Part shown: in pieces, positions 51,931 to 63,530 of the stretch
How positions within the stretch are numbered: the stretch's first letter is position 1
Layout: every line of letters begins with the position of its first letter
From: Reticulitermes speratus
Lineage: Eukaryota > Arthropoda > Insecta > Blattodea > Rhinotermitidae
Length of the DNA stretch: 64,000 bases
Assembly: GCA_021186555.1 (NCBI GenBank)
Contig: JAJKFL010000014.1
Coordinates: forward strand, 36,897,198-36,961,197
Direction of reading: 5' to 3'
Notes under the pieces: model-generated
Seen by the model: only the letters and a program-made list of their open reading frames with translations
The model's database searches: none
Told to the model about the DNA's origin: nothing
Made by a program: the position numbers and the translations under genes

Positions 51931-52837
51931 TCCAAAATATCTTAACTTTGCCGCATGTTCAAAGGATTCATCGCCTATTTTCATGTTGTGGATGTACCCT
52001 CTTTTTATTCCAGGAATGTCCACTAGTTTCATGTCTTAGACTGTTCAGATTATCTGTATTAATTCGACCTGGATCCTGTAACCACTGCAGTAGCCCGCTT
52101 CCTTTGATCTACAAATCTGAACATTCATCAAACCATGGTTTATGCTGCGTCCGTTCATATTGACTTCAGACGCTCTTTGGCTGAAAATTTCATATCTCTC
52201 TAATATTTCCCCAAGCCCTATGTATATCCTCACTATCATCAAGTTCTCCAAAGCTGCAAACCTGTTTGACAATTTAAACTGATACTTTTTCCTATTTCGA
52301 CGTCATTTATCTTCCCGAGACTGGGTCTCTATATATGAAACATCTGGGTTGCTTGTTTACTTACCGACAGTCTCTCCCTAACTTTATAAACCCCACATAG
52401 TCATCAGAATCACAGTCAGCTCTCCTGAAAGACCGAACATGAAGTAAACTTGAATGCCATATCCTATCAAAACGTGTTCAATCTGATTGTGAGTCTTCCA
52501 ATCACGAGAAGATCCAAGTGTGTTTTTGAATGTTTCAATGCGAGAACATTGTGATCTTAACAAGTAGGCCTTTCGAAGTGGCAAAGTTTACCACTCTTAA
52601 CACCGTTAACAATAGTACGTTCAGGTAAACCGTTATTCCCAGTGTACATCTGAAAGTTTCTTCTCTCTCCAGTTTTGAAATAAAATCTCATAACATAATT
52701 TTCACTTGGCACTGAGGAAAGGATCGAATACCTGCTCTAAATCCTCACGCGCTCAGAACATCAGACCAGTGACATTTCAGCAACATATGACATCCTATCA
52801 CTAACAAACTTTACATTCTTAAACTTGTTAACATTTA

Positions 52838-52925
52838 CTGAAATGACCACGTGTTTGGCCGAAACTTGAGGTCACTGTGTATATAAAATAATTTCAATAT
52901 ACGTGTGTGCATTTTGTTGGTACTA
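52838..52925 (+). mobile_element. decayed hammerhead-bearing end
   Basis: actgaaatgaccacgtgttt, then ggccgaaacttgaggtcac, keeps the layout but A9 and stem III are altered. The far end tgtgtgcattttgttggtac is the shared signature. Confidence 0.6.
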
Positions 52926-52980
52926 CTACTACATAAAACTAACTAATGCCGGATTATGAGACATGTTAAACTGCCTAATG

Positions 52981-53239
52981 CCGATCCCAGTGGCCGTGCG
53001 GTGTAAGGCGTGGGTCTGCGGCCGCTAGCTTGCTGGGACTGTGGGTTCGAATCCCGCCGGGGGCATGGATGTCTGTATCTTGTGAGTGTTGTGTGTTGTC
53101 AGGTAGAGGTCTGTGTCGGGCTGGTCACTCGTCCAGAGGAGTCCTAACGAGTGTGGTGTGTCTAACTGAGTGTGATCGTGAAGTCTCAATAATCAGGAGG
53201 CCATGGCCCATTAGGGGCTGTTGCGCCACTGGGAAAAAA
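52981..53239 (+). mobile_element. S3 SINE, full length, 9-bp target duplication
   Basis: Complete head (ccgatcccagtggccgtgcg, B box gggttcgaatccc), usual 3' module and A-rich end. tgcctaatg flanks it at 52972-52980 and 53240-53248. Confidence 0.94.
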
Positions 53240-53364
53240 TGCCTAATGTGTTCTATTCTGTGTTTTGCGTACATTATACAACACCATCCCGCGTAACACC
53301 GGGTGAAAATACTAACAGGCTTTCTCAATACTTTTTGGATCAAACCGGCATTGCGTGGACGCTG

Positions 53365-53655
53365 TAGTGACTCGGCCACGGGTTGGGTGTGCGAGGAATC
53401 GTGGTTGGATTCTCAGTACGGGTAACGGATTTATCTCCTGTCCAAAGTTTTCAGACAGGCTGTAGGGCCCACCCAGACTTTTATTCCATGGGTAATGGGG
53501 ACTCTTCCCCTCCACCCCACACCCTGGGTAAATCCACCGATGTATGAAGCTGGCCACTCACTGTCATCTAGAGTGCCTACGATAAGACTGCGTGGAGTTG
53601 TACCTCCACTCTCCCATATGTCTTCATGGCGTGCACAGCGACAGCTTCACTTTCA
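53365..53655 (+). mobile_element. S6 SINE
   Basis: ggttggattctcagtacggg, aaagttttcagacaggctgt, tgtatgaagctggccactca, gtggagttgtacctccactc and cttcatggcgtgcac. No full B box. Confidence 0.68.
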
Positions 53656-53659
53656 AGTA

Positions 53660-55185
53660 TGGGTCGAGTTCCGATGCCAACTTTAGAGCTATCGTGGCAG
53701 CGTAAGGTATTCCACCAATGAGCCAGAGTCTAATTTGCCTTTAAATAATAAGGCAGACTGCGTAGTGACGTCAAACAACCGGCCATTCTGCAAGGACAAG
53801 ACCATATCGCGGGTCAAGGGTCACTGGTTTATAACAGCAATGCGCCATCCCAGTACGAGCTAACGTGAATTTGGAATTACGCACGGCACCAGGAAGTTAC
53901 ACTCCTTGTGATACGGTTTACTTTCCCAACCAAAACCGGTACCCCTGTCATGATAAGGCTGGCGTGCCCTGAAACCGATATCTACAGGCAACCCCACACC
54001 TGTGCTGACACCAAACACTCGACTGAAGACGCAAACAGACAATTATCTGATAGAGCGTATGTGTGAGAACTCTGAACTGTCGCAGTGGGCTTCTTACACG
54101 CCAGCATGCAAAATATCAACCCACATACTGCGGCTGGTTATATCCCAGAATGTGAATTGCCAAACATAAATGCATGGAGCAATTTGGGCAGAAAACGTCT
54201 GTCCAAGTGAAAAATGACCCCTACCCTTGGGGGTAATACCAGTGTCTTACAAACAATCATATAGCACGCCTCTAACACTGACACTGTTTGACGGGATGGC
54301 ATGTCATACTTTTGTATGTCACGGCCTCGCCATGTGACAAGGATAATATACTATGCACGCGCCAATCCACGACGTCTCTAGCTGACGTCTACAGATAAAC
54401 CTTCAATGTTATCCACTCGTATATAGTACATTCCTAGATGGATACTAAGAAATCATCATTTCACTGAATAATCATGCCATGAATCTTAAAAACGTTTTAG
54501 CTTCATGTTATCGGCTAAGTACGACGCTGCAATGTCGACCAAAAAGTAGGTATCTCTTCACCTCATAGGCTGCTTCATAAGGACAACCGCCATCTGGTGT
54601 TACCACCATCACCCGGTCACCATACGTATATCTTTACCCCTTGACAGCCTTCGAACAAATGTCACTTAACACACTATCATCAACTATTCACTCACAAACC
54701 AAGCGCATCATACAAATATTGCAATATCAGTACCTGCTTTAATAACATTACTATAGCAAGTATGAGAAACATAAATATTCACTGCAATAAGAACTTCCTG
54801 TAACTTGTTTAAATGGTTCTAAGGGGAAAAGCAGTTTTGAAAATGTGACACGAAATCAGCTGGCTCATAATAGCTTCAATGACGATGATTAATTTGCGTG
54901 TTGCAGACATTTTAAGCGAACCGAGTAACATCAACTGTGTTGAGATTTCGGGTTTTCACGGAAGGTAATACGAACACTGCTACATTGCGGGGCTGTCACG
55001 CGGTGCAGACTATTAAGAGCTATCAGCATTTCTGACAAACGTGCCGCCTCCATATTTCTCACCCTGAAAATGGGGAAGTACGTTCCTTTTAAACGCCAGC
55101 ATGTATACCAATCTACACGGCGTCACACTCCTGAAGATAGTAATAACTATCAACTGATGCGGAATATTCTGTACCAGTTAGTCAG
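53660..55185. other. no recognised feature
   Basis: About 1.5 kb with no frame above ~60 codons and no family I can name, apart from a weak C-like phrase near 55060-55140 (aaaatggggaagtacg, ctacacggcgtcacac). Confidence 0.5.
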
Positions 55186-55224
55186 TTCTCAGTCCAGGCG
55201 GATACACAAAAGGCAGGAATGAGG

Positions 55225-55487
55225 ACGAATAGAATGGATTGTATACCACTTGGAAGACCCAGGCGTAGATGGGAGGATAATATTAATATGGATCTTCAAG
55301 AAGTGGGATGGGGGGACATGGACTGGATTGATATGGCTCAGGATAGGGACAGGTGGCGGGCTGTTGTGAGTGCGGTAATGAACCTTCGGGTTCCATAAAA
55401 CGCAGGGAATTTCTTGACTAGCTGACGACCTGTTAGCTTCCCAAGAAGGACTCTGCTCCATGGAGTTAGTTAGTTAGTTAGTTAGTA
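55225..55487 (+). pseudogene. L1 LINE C-terminus, intact end, with GTTA tail
   Basis: Codons 55246-55398 read without break: [50 protein letters not shown], stop. This is the natural C-terminus of the L1-type ORF, the best preserved in this window. A ~75-bp 3' UTR ends in a (GTTA)n-like tail at 55467-55487, the element's 3' terminus. The copy is severely 5'-truncated. Confidence 0.9.
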
Positions 55488-55522
55488 CCCCAGCATTTCC
55501 TGTGTAGAATCTATCTGGCAAC

Positions 55523-56042
55523 GTGTCTGTGCATTTCATGTAGTCCAGTCGGCACAGCGTCAGGACGCTGCAAGGTGTCTGTGCACTTCATGTAGTCCAG
55601 TCGGCACAGCGTCAGGACGCTGCAAGGTGTCTGTGCACTTCATGTAGTCCAGTCGGCACAGCGTCAGGACGCTGCAAGGTGTCTGTGCACTTCATGTAGT
55701 CCAGTCGGCACAGCGTCAGGACGCTGCAAGGTGTCTGTGCACTTCATGTAGTCCAGTCGGCACAGCGTCAGGACGCTGCAAGGTGTCTGTGCACTTCATG
55801 TAGTCCAGTCGGCACAGCGTCAGGACGCTGCAAGGTGTCTGTGCACTTCATGTAGTCCAGTCGGCACAGCGTCAGGACGCTGCAAGGTGTCTGTGCACTT
55901 CATGTAGTCCAGTCGGCACAGCGTCAGGACGCTGCAAGGTGTCTGTGCACTTCATGTAGTCCAGTCAGCACAGCGTCAGGACGCTGCAAGGTGTCTGTGC
56001 ACTTCATGTAGTCCAGTCGGCACAGCGTCAGGACGCTGCAAG
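55523..56042 (+). repeat. 52-bp tandem array, ten copies
   Basis: Ten units of exactly 52 bp beginning gtgtctgtgcacttcatgta. Units are identical except for an early T variant in the first and one G-to-A change in the ninth. The unit contains a near-palindrome, gcacagcgtcaggacgctgc. Start and end coincide with whole units. There are no variable spacers. Confidence 0.96.
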
Positions 56043-56115
56043 TGTCGTGCCGTGCAACGTAGACGTCACTTGCATCACAGACGCTGCGGAAAATGTGGCG
56101 CGAAAAAAACTATAC

Positions 56116-56467
56116 CAGGGGTGGCCAAACCGCGGCTCGCGAGTCACATGCAGCTCTGTGACATATAATGCGCGGCTCGCGGAAATACGTTGGCTGAGCT
56201 CCTTTTTTGCATTACAATTCATATAAATAGTAAATAAAAAATTTTTCAAGCATTATAATTATTTACTGGGTATAAACTGAAAGTCCAGTGGATTAAAACG
56301 CAAGTTTAATGTTCATAGTGAGTAAATATATTTAAGAATTTTTGCAACAAAATGTGCGTGTAACAATAAAAACGTGTGTGTGTAATATTTGTTCATGTCT
56401 TGCGGCTCTCAAACATCCGAAGTTTATCGTATGTGGCTCTTACGTTAAGCAAGTTTGGCCACCCCTG
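56116..56467. mobile_element. hAT MITE, perfect 8-bp target duplication
   Basis: 352 bp. Ends caggggtggccaaac and gtttggccacccctg are perfect inverse repeats. aactatac flanks it at 56108-56115 and 56468-56475. Subterminal gcggctcgcg and gtggctct/gcggctctc motifs repeat. 8-bp duplications and CAGGGGTGGCCAA termini are typical of hAT. No coding capacity. Confidence 0.96.
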
Positions 56468-56479
56468 AACTATACTAAG

Positions 56480-57002
56480 ACAGGCAATGTGACATACCAT
56501 AACACTGAGGCGCGTTCGCGTAACCATTATTGCCGTGGAAAAGCAACAAGTATTCAATATTGTGTGGACTCCATTCTTGCCTTAATTATCTAGCATGGAA
56601 ATCGCATATTTTCTGCGTCGTATTACATTGTCATCCGTGGTCTGTATGGCTCAACCATATTGTCCCACAGTATCTCATAAACGGCACGATTTAAAAAAAA
56701 AAAAAAAAAAATTATTGAACGTAAAATGTGTGTTTTGATTTTCTCTAACATCTCTGAAACATTTCTCATTCTAAGACGAATTCTGCGAGATATCATAAAT
56801 GTACCTCTTCATGTAAAGTACGCGTTTTTCTTTTCAGATTTTAATTAAACGTGAAATTTCTTGACAGATTTTCGAAAAATACTCAAATATCAAATTTCAT
56901 GAAAACTCGTCCAGTGGGAGCCGAGTTGTTCCATGCAGACAGACGGACAAACATGACGAAGTTAACAGTCACTCTTCGCAATTTTGCATACGCGCCTAGA
57001 AA
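56480..57002 (+). mobile_element. R family element, near full length
   Basis: Left border agacaggcaatgtg-type sequence, aacactgaggcgcgttcgcg; right end ttttgcatacgcgcctagaa. All internal blocks are present. A18 at 56693-56710 interrupts a usually short A run. Confidence 0.9.
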
Positions 57003-57855
57003 ACGTCCGTAAAGCCAATGCAGGTGGGTTAGCCCTCCACTAACTATATGTACCGCCCAATGCAACAATCTAAAATTCCGCAATTTGCCTACAAGGTAGG
57101 CCTATTTGTATTTCACGATTCTCAAAATAAAACGTGATTATTTCCGGAAACATCCTTAACAGTTTGGTCTTTGTGATGGACATTCGTTTACTGTGATAAT
57201 CGACGTGAATTTTTGGAATATTTATATGAATTCCACGCTTAAAGGGGTTAAAAAACGTATGTACTAGCATACGGCAGCAACAGAAGTCCGTAGCAGAACT
57301 CAAAGACTTACCAACGGGATATAATTACAAGCCTTAACAGGTTGGTATTATCGTTATTATCATCATTTTATTGTTTGTTACAAACTCTGTGTACGTTACA
57401 TTGTTTGTCCGATATAATCTCAAAGTTTCGCAAACTTGCCATGTTCGCCAAATGTCGTACAACAAACAGCATTTTACACGAATGTGCAGGTACGTTTATG
57501 ATCTATCTCCGTACAGCACTTCACAAGCCTATTTGCAATGGTGCCTTAAGTCATCGCCATCAAACCTAAAACTAAGAAAGACATTCCCATGTCTGCCGAC
57601 TTTTAGCTTACACTATGCGACAATGTTAATAACAGTTGCATACATTTCCAAAAGCATGCATAATTTCACGGTCTAAAATACGCTGCGCTAATATCGCTTC
57701 CACCTCAAAACTTAGCGCGTCCTCCATGTTATTATTATTGTCTGTAGGAAACTGCAAAGTACGCAGTTGGGGGTGTCCTCCAACTTTCATGGCGATCGGT
57801 TCAATGCTTCAGAAACGGAATAGGGGTACGCACATACACACACCACGGCAATCTG
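57003..57855. other. no recognised feature
   Basis: Small frames on both strands (57342-57676 and others) without recognisable domains. Confidence 0.5.
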
Positions 57856-57856
57856 A

Positions 57857-58183
57857 AAAGGCACGTTCGCATATTCGTAAAATTCGCCTATTACCTTCAT
57901 GTCTGTCCGTCCGTCTGTCCACATGTATCATCTGCTCGGCTCCCACTGGACGGATTTTCGTGAAATTTGATATTGGAGACTTTCATTAAACCCTGTCGAG
58001 AAACTCGAAATCGGGAACTTTACGTAAAGCCGTAAGTACTGTTTATGGTTGCCGGCAACATAAAATCTCCATAAAAGCGTCGTCTTCGAGTGAAGTGGTA
58101 TCAGGTTATCTGGACGGCCGAGGAGGTATAAAGAATATGCGAACGCGCCACAACGTTACGTTATACTACGCTGCCTATCTTGT
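57857..58183 (-). mobile_element. R family, gtcgccggcaac subfamily
   Basis: Left end ggcacgttcgcatattcgta, middle ggttgccggcaacataaaat, right end tgcgaacgcgccacaacgtt and cgctgcctatcttg. Confidence 0.85.
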
Positions 58184-58270
58184 TTTCCTTTCCTGAAAGT
58201 AGGCTAGGAACGGCGCGCGCGCGCATGCACACACGCGCATACGGTCCGGCATGCAGACCGACTATGTTGG

Positions 58271-58292
58271 CAATATATATATATATATATAT
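58271..58292 (+). repeat. (AT)n microsatellite
   Basis: About 11 AT units; a short (GC)n stretch lies 50 bp before (58214-58224). Confidence 0.95.
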
Positions 58293-58294
58293 TT

Positions 58295-61255
58295 CCATTT
58301 TTCCTCAGTCGATCCATCCTGTCAAATGTTGCGATAGTATTAAAACAGACCTATACGCTTCCTTCTACAACGTTCACCAATCATACGAGTCGTGTAATTT
58401 ACAAAGAGACACTGGAAAAGACCGTGAGAACAAAAGTTAATTTATTTTGTCCGCTAGTTGCCGTCCCTCGACGGTATCGTGGGGTATTATAAGTTGAGCT
58501 TCCATTCAATGCAGATACACGGAAGGATATGGGGTCAATGTTACTGCTTTAATGAGCGTCGAATAAAATGACAAACATCGAACTGTCAAGAACTCATTTC
58601 CAACACCACCACAACAACAAAATGCTCGAAGTTACAAGTGGCCTTGGAAACCCGGCCACATTTCTTCAAGGGGCTCTCAGATCGTTCCCTAAATTCCCCT
58701 TCCATTAACAAATTTGTATACAAATAATACAAAGTACAGTACAAAGTATCCACGCACAATGATATGATGACATAACATGGACTGGGGTAAAGCACCATGC
58801 ATTTTTACCTAATCAGCAAGCTGTCGGGTTCCAGCTTCGGTCACATTTCACTCGATAACAAAGCCCCCGGTGTGCACGTCAGATAAGACTGTGAGGGTCC
58901 CATAACCGCTTGGACACAATGGTGGAAGTACTGTGTAATTTAAATGCTACCGCAGTAATGGTCCAAGTCGGGAACAGATTTGCGCACTGTCAGTTCGTGT
59001 CTCAAAGTGAATATCACTAACGAGTCGGGTATGTAAATCGTCCCGGTGATCACATAATTGTGGGTATCACTACTAAAACGAAACCGGCCGCAATACAATT
59101 CTTTTGCGCTACTGAAGTGATATGGTGTCAATATCGCTACAGGCACAGAAGAAATACATTAATCGCGGATTTTTTTTATAAAACCATCCGTCATAACATT
59201 AAGTTCATTACATCCATCTAACATGGTATGCCCGACACTACTGCATCGTATTTTTGCAGGGCTACAACATATATCTAAAACTGCAATATATGTAGTCATT
59301 TACAAGGTTTCCACAAAAAAAAACACTGCATAGCGGTTGCCTACTGAAGAAGCCATGTGAATGTAACCAGTGCTGGTCTTGGCTGCTGGAGCCCAACAGG
59401 TTTTACTTCATAACACTACACTTGTTTCGTTAACTGAGCACGCGACAGATAAACTTTCAAATGTGAAAGAGACTGGTGATGATATTGCATATGATGCTAC
59501 ATTGAATGCAATACTACTTTGAACCGAATTATTTGTACTTGCCATACACGGCATTAACGTAACATTACATAATGTCAAATTCTGAAGAGGTAAAAAAAAG
59601 TGAGTCAACCATCTAGTAACCATGCGTATGTAATCAAGGTTGAAAGGGCAGCACATTAATGCATATGGCCAATCTTCCTTACATTGTCTAGTTACATGGT
59701 CTATATCAGACATTCTCTGTTGTCATGCAAAATTTCACCACATGCCACGCACGCCTCGTGTGCGATACAAGACAGGCTTGTGTAATATGCTGCAACCCCC
59801 ACTCCAACTGCAGTTCCATAGATTACAACAGCAGCCACCGGAAGTTCAAATTAACATACACAACGTACTAAGCTGAAGGAATACCGTAAGTTTATAAAAG
59901 GAAATGTAACATTCTTACACTCCGTATGATATTAAAATAACGCGAACAACAAATCCCGCCATTACGACAGTTGGGGGAACGCTGAACAAACCCCACGCAA
60001 TGTTTCAATGGCTGCGCAGCGAATGATGCGACCACGTGCTAGGATGCGGCGTTTCTTACTCAATGCGTAACAGCAACTGTTAATACACTAAATCATGCAC
60101 GTAAATGCATACATAACAAGACTACACACGCAAACACAGTGTATTATTAATATCAAAATACTTACGACGCTTGAACTTCATCATGAGCTGACGCTGCAAC
60201 TTCACGATATAACAAGGCAGACAAGTGTCGTCAAGATGTTTGGCAACTTGAAATTCTACTCAATTCCGGCGATGGTGATTCAATTTCTACACAGGCACAA
60301 GTCCATAAAGTCACACACATCCAGTCACTTCACGTTAATCGTATGCTAGTCACAGCCTTATGGCGAGTGAAAACACGAGGTCTGCAACGACGATTTCGAA
60401 TTCAAATACTGCAACAATAAAAATCTGCTCCTACTATACACACCATCAGTATTTACGTTTACAAAACACAAGAAATTAAATTCTTTCAGACTGAATAATG
60501 TATGTGACAAGCAGTATTCAGTATAAAATTCCAGCTGACAGCTCCACAAGGCCAGACAACGCGGTAACAGCAACTGTGACAATCTTGACAGGTGAAGCAA
60601 CTTCCTTCACAATCTTTGCGGTAGTTGTGCTGTAACCGGATATTGATGTTCTCTGCTGCATGATAAATACCTGCCATCTGAACGGAAGCAAGTGTACTAA
60701 ACAAATTTCTGTAACTTCTCTCGGGCACCGCCAAAGTTTTCTGGCGCTAGTGATCGGTAGAGTTTAAGCTCGCAAACGGTGAGAACCAAACATGCAAAAA
60801 TCGCACTGAAAGAAATGTGCCACATCATGAAATAACGTATATGCTGAAGTGGCAATAGTATTATAATATGCCATTCATTCGGTAATCTCTTGTCCAATTT
60901 ATCGCTCTGACCGCCGAAATACAGATTTGGACATGTACAAATTTAAATCATCTAGAAAGTAAAACAATCTTTCAACAAGATTGAAAATAAATTATCACAT
61001 CACTGCGACTCAAATTGTGTAAGAGAATTGAAGTTGTCACGTCACTGAATATGAAGATATAACACCGTGTAGCTTGCAGAAATTTACTTATGTTTCCGAG
61101 AAACACTCGGCATCAAATCTTACTACACTAAAGGCGTTATGGAGGTAATTCTGAAAGCTTAGCACATATATGACTAGACGCCGTCACATGCCAGAAGGCA
61201 CTAATCATTAGCCAAACTGTGGAAACATAAATATTATCATTTGCCATCTTCACAA
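58295..61255. other. no recognised feature
   Basis: Nearly 3 kb with few repeats, the longest unassigned stretch here. Frames are short (100 codons at most, for example 59408-59713 minus) and show no known domains. At 59424-59433 a lone gtttcg phrase is too decayed to call a hammerhead. It could hold intron or regulatory sequence, but nothing visible supports this. Confidence 0.5.
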
Positions 61256-61269
61256 CTTCGTTAGCATTC

Positions 61270-61340
61270 AAAGTTAACATTGTCACACTAGATGAGGCTA
61301 CATGTTTCGATCCTGGTGGTCATTTTCAGGTCATCCATTT
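61270..61340 (-). mobile_element. decayed hammerhead-bearing end
   Basis: On the minus strand: gatgac, CTGAAAA (G8 changed to A), T, GACC..GGATC, GAAAC, ATGTA, gcctcatc. The layout is preserved but G8 is essential, so it should be inactive. Confidence 0.6.
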
Positions 61341-61344
61341 ATTA

Positions 61345-61840
61345 CAAAAATGTAATATAGTTGCAATTACATTAGCTTGTGTGATTTGATTCAGATCTCA
61401 ATCGCATGTGTCAAATTATTTAAAATTGAAATAAAATTATTTTCTACGTTTAGTTAAAATACTCAGTTCCACCAGACACCCTCATTTTTCTTTGTTTTGG
61501 TAATGGCTGGTATGTTCAGGGAATGTGATAGAAGATGTGGTTTCTTTTCTGATTGTTTTGGTTTTGAGAAATTGATCTATAACCAATTATATGACACAGC
61601 CATTGAGTTTATATATGCTGCAATTTTCAGATTGTTTTTGTTAGATGGAATATATTGTACTCCTTTCTTTAGACAGAATGGAGTACAGTTCATGTATTTG
61701 TTTTTAACTTCTCTTTATATATAAAACACTGCATTGTACATTTAGAATGCAGCCTTACTCCTGACATAACATTGGGACATAAAGTCCCAATGCTGCCTGA
61801 GCAGACATAGAAACCATAAAATATATGCCAGCAAAATATC
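61345..61840. other. no recognised feature
   Basis: AT-rich; a 75-codon plus-strand frame at 61497-61724 has a hydrophobic end but no recognisable family. A short hairpin, cattgggacataaagtccc and its mirror, lies at 61769-61790. Confidence 0.45.
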
Positions 61841-61846
61841 TAAGTC

Positions 61847-62065
61847 TTCTGGGGTGTTACAATGTTGTCAACAGGTGAACAGTTACCAATGTTTGGAAGG
61901 TTTCTACTGCCTTCATCTTCAGGGTCAAGCAATACTCCAGTTTGACCCTGAAGATGCTCCTTCAAAATATCGGCAACTATTTACCAGTTAACACAATGCA
62001 ATATCCCAGAACAGTTCAATATTCAGAAACACTGCTGTGAGAACCTCAAATGTCACACAAAATTC
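61847..62065. mobile_element. C-family palindromic element
   Basis: Left gtcttctggggtgttacaat mirrors right caatatcccagaac. Inner ccttcatcttcagggtcaag mirrors ttgaccctgaagatgctcct. The right flank has cactgctgtgagaacctcaa. Confidence 0.8.
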
Positions 62066-62283
62066 ATTATTATAGCTCATTTGTTAGTTTTTGGTCAGTG
62101 AAATTTTCAAGCAGAAGGCTAGGAGTGTGTTACTTGTACAACAAGATGGATAGTGAGCTGATGGATGAAACACAACAAATATCATGCAACTGTGATCCCA
62201 CCTACAGAGTAGGCCCATTCTGGTAAGTTCTTCACCAACCTAAAACTAACAAATAATCTATAAATAAGTATGAGGTATGGTTT

Positions 62284-62557
62284 TAGGTGCGTTCACAACA
62301 CTGCAAAAAGAAACTACTAGCTTCGTCATGCCTGTCTGCTCCCACTGGCCAGATTTTCATGAAATTTGATAGTTAGAGTTTTGTTCGACAATCTGTTGAG
62401 TGAAAAGTTTAACATCTAACAACAATAACAGGTACTTTACATGAAGACCTATGTACATTTATGATATCTCTCTGAATTATGCATTGCTGCGTTTCCACTG
62501 CAAAAGTAATTAGGTGTATGCACCACAATGTTACATTATATGTACACTGCCTATTTG
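62284..62557 (-). mobile_element. R family, degenerate copy
   Basis: ggtgcgttcacaacactgca, tcgtcatgcctgtctgctcc, cagattttcatgaaatttga, caggtactttacatgaagac and a tatgtacactgcctattt border. Confidence 0.78.
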
Positions 62558-62892
62558 TTAAAATTTGAAGCCAGAAGTTGTTCATAGTATGTGTTCATGT
62601 CTCATCAACAGAACGTAGGGCAAGATCAAAACATAAACATAGCTAATAAATCCTTTAAAAATGTGGCAAAGTTGAAATATTTGAGGACACTAACAAACCA
62701 CCTGCTGTAACATAAGAAACTCTGTTTTTGTCCATACAGTGTATTTATGTGTTTCATAACTCGCTCACAATAAACACCAGTTATTTCTCTAAACAGCCTT
62801 ACCTGGTTCATCTAAAAAATGAAGATAGACTGTTCTTTCGGGTGGGAGCTGCACTTTTATACGAAATTGACATGTACATCAGCATTCAAACA

Positions 62893-63175
62893 GCCATGCC
62901 ATGGCTCAGGTGGTTAATCACCAGCCTCACACCGTGGAAGTCCAGCTTTGACCCCAAGTCAGTCCATATGACACTTGTGGACAAAGTGGCACTGGTACAG
63001 GTTTTTCTCCAAGAACTTCAGTTTTTCCCATCAACATCATTCCACCAGTGCTCTACACTCATCTCCATCTACATGTTGCTCTTACCAGAGAGACAAATGG
63101 GCAAAGCCTGGGGACCTTCCAAAATGTAATGCTGTTTCTGAAATCGGGAGCACTGGACAGAAAAGTACTTTCACG
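62893..63175 (+). mobile_element. S5 SINE, best copy
   Basis: Head gccatggctcaggtggttaa holds the A box; the B box is decayed (gctttgaccccaag). The body ggacaaagtggcactggtac, catcattccaccagtgctct and agcactggacagaaaagtac is complete. It overlaps two frames that are therefore spurious. Confidence 0.85.
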
Positions 63176-63204
63176 TTTTTTAAATCAGTTTACACAGGGT
63201 TAAA

Positions 63205-63530
63205 GTTATCAGAGGCAGGAGGATGGGATGGGCAGGGCACAAGGCAAGCATGAGACAAGAAAAACCGAAACACATTTTTATTAGGAAAACCTATAGAAAT
63301 AAGCACTTGGAAGACCGTGGCATAGACAGGATATTAAATGGATCTTAAACCAATAGGATTGGGGGGGGGGGGGGGTATGGACTGGATTAATCAGCCTCAG
63401 GACAGGGACCAATGGTGTGCTCTTGTAAACACAGTAAAGAAGTTTCAGGATACTTATAATGCAGGGAATATAACTAGCAGAGCAACTACTAGCTTTTTAA
63501 GGACTCTGCTCTATGCAATTAGTGTGTTCT
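63205..63530 (+). pseudogene. L1 LINE C-terminus with poly-G expansion
   Basis: MGWAGHKASM, KTYRNKHLEDRGIDR, GGGGMDWINQPQDRDQWCAL, VNTVKKFQD, then 3' UTR tttttaaggactctgctcta. A run of 15 G at 63361-63375 lies where the family encodes a GWGG-type segment. Confidence 0.85.

Noticed and set aside
52838-52880. Fourteenth intact hammerhead
   Set aside because: A9 and stem III are changed; counted as decayed, like 9322, 20640, 29830, 50915 and 61300.
55523-56042. CRISPR-like array
   Set aside because: Units are contiguous 52-bp copies without variable spacers, and the setting is eukaryotic.
60095-60900. Possible small genes on either strand
   Set aside because: Frames of 66-84 codons overlap on opposite strands and lack domains.
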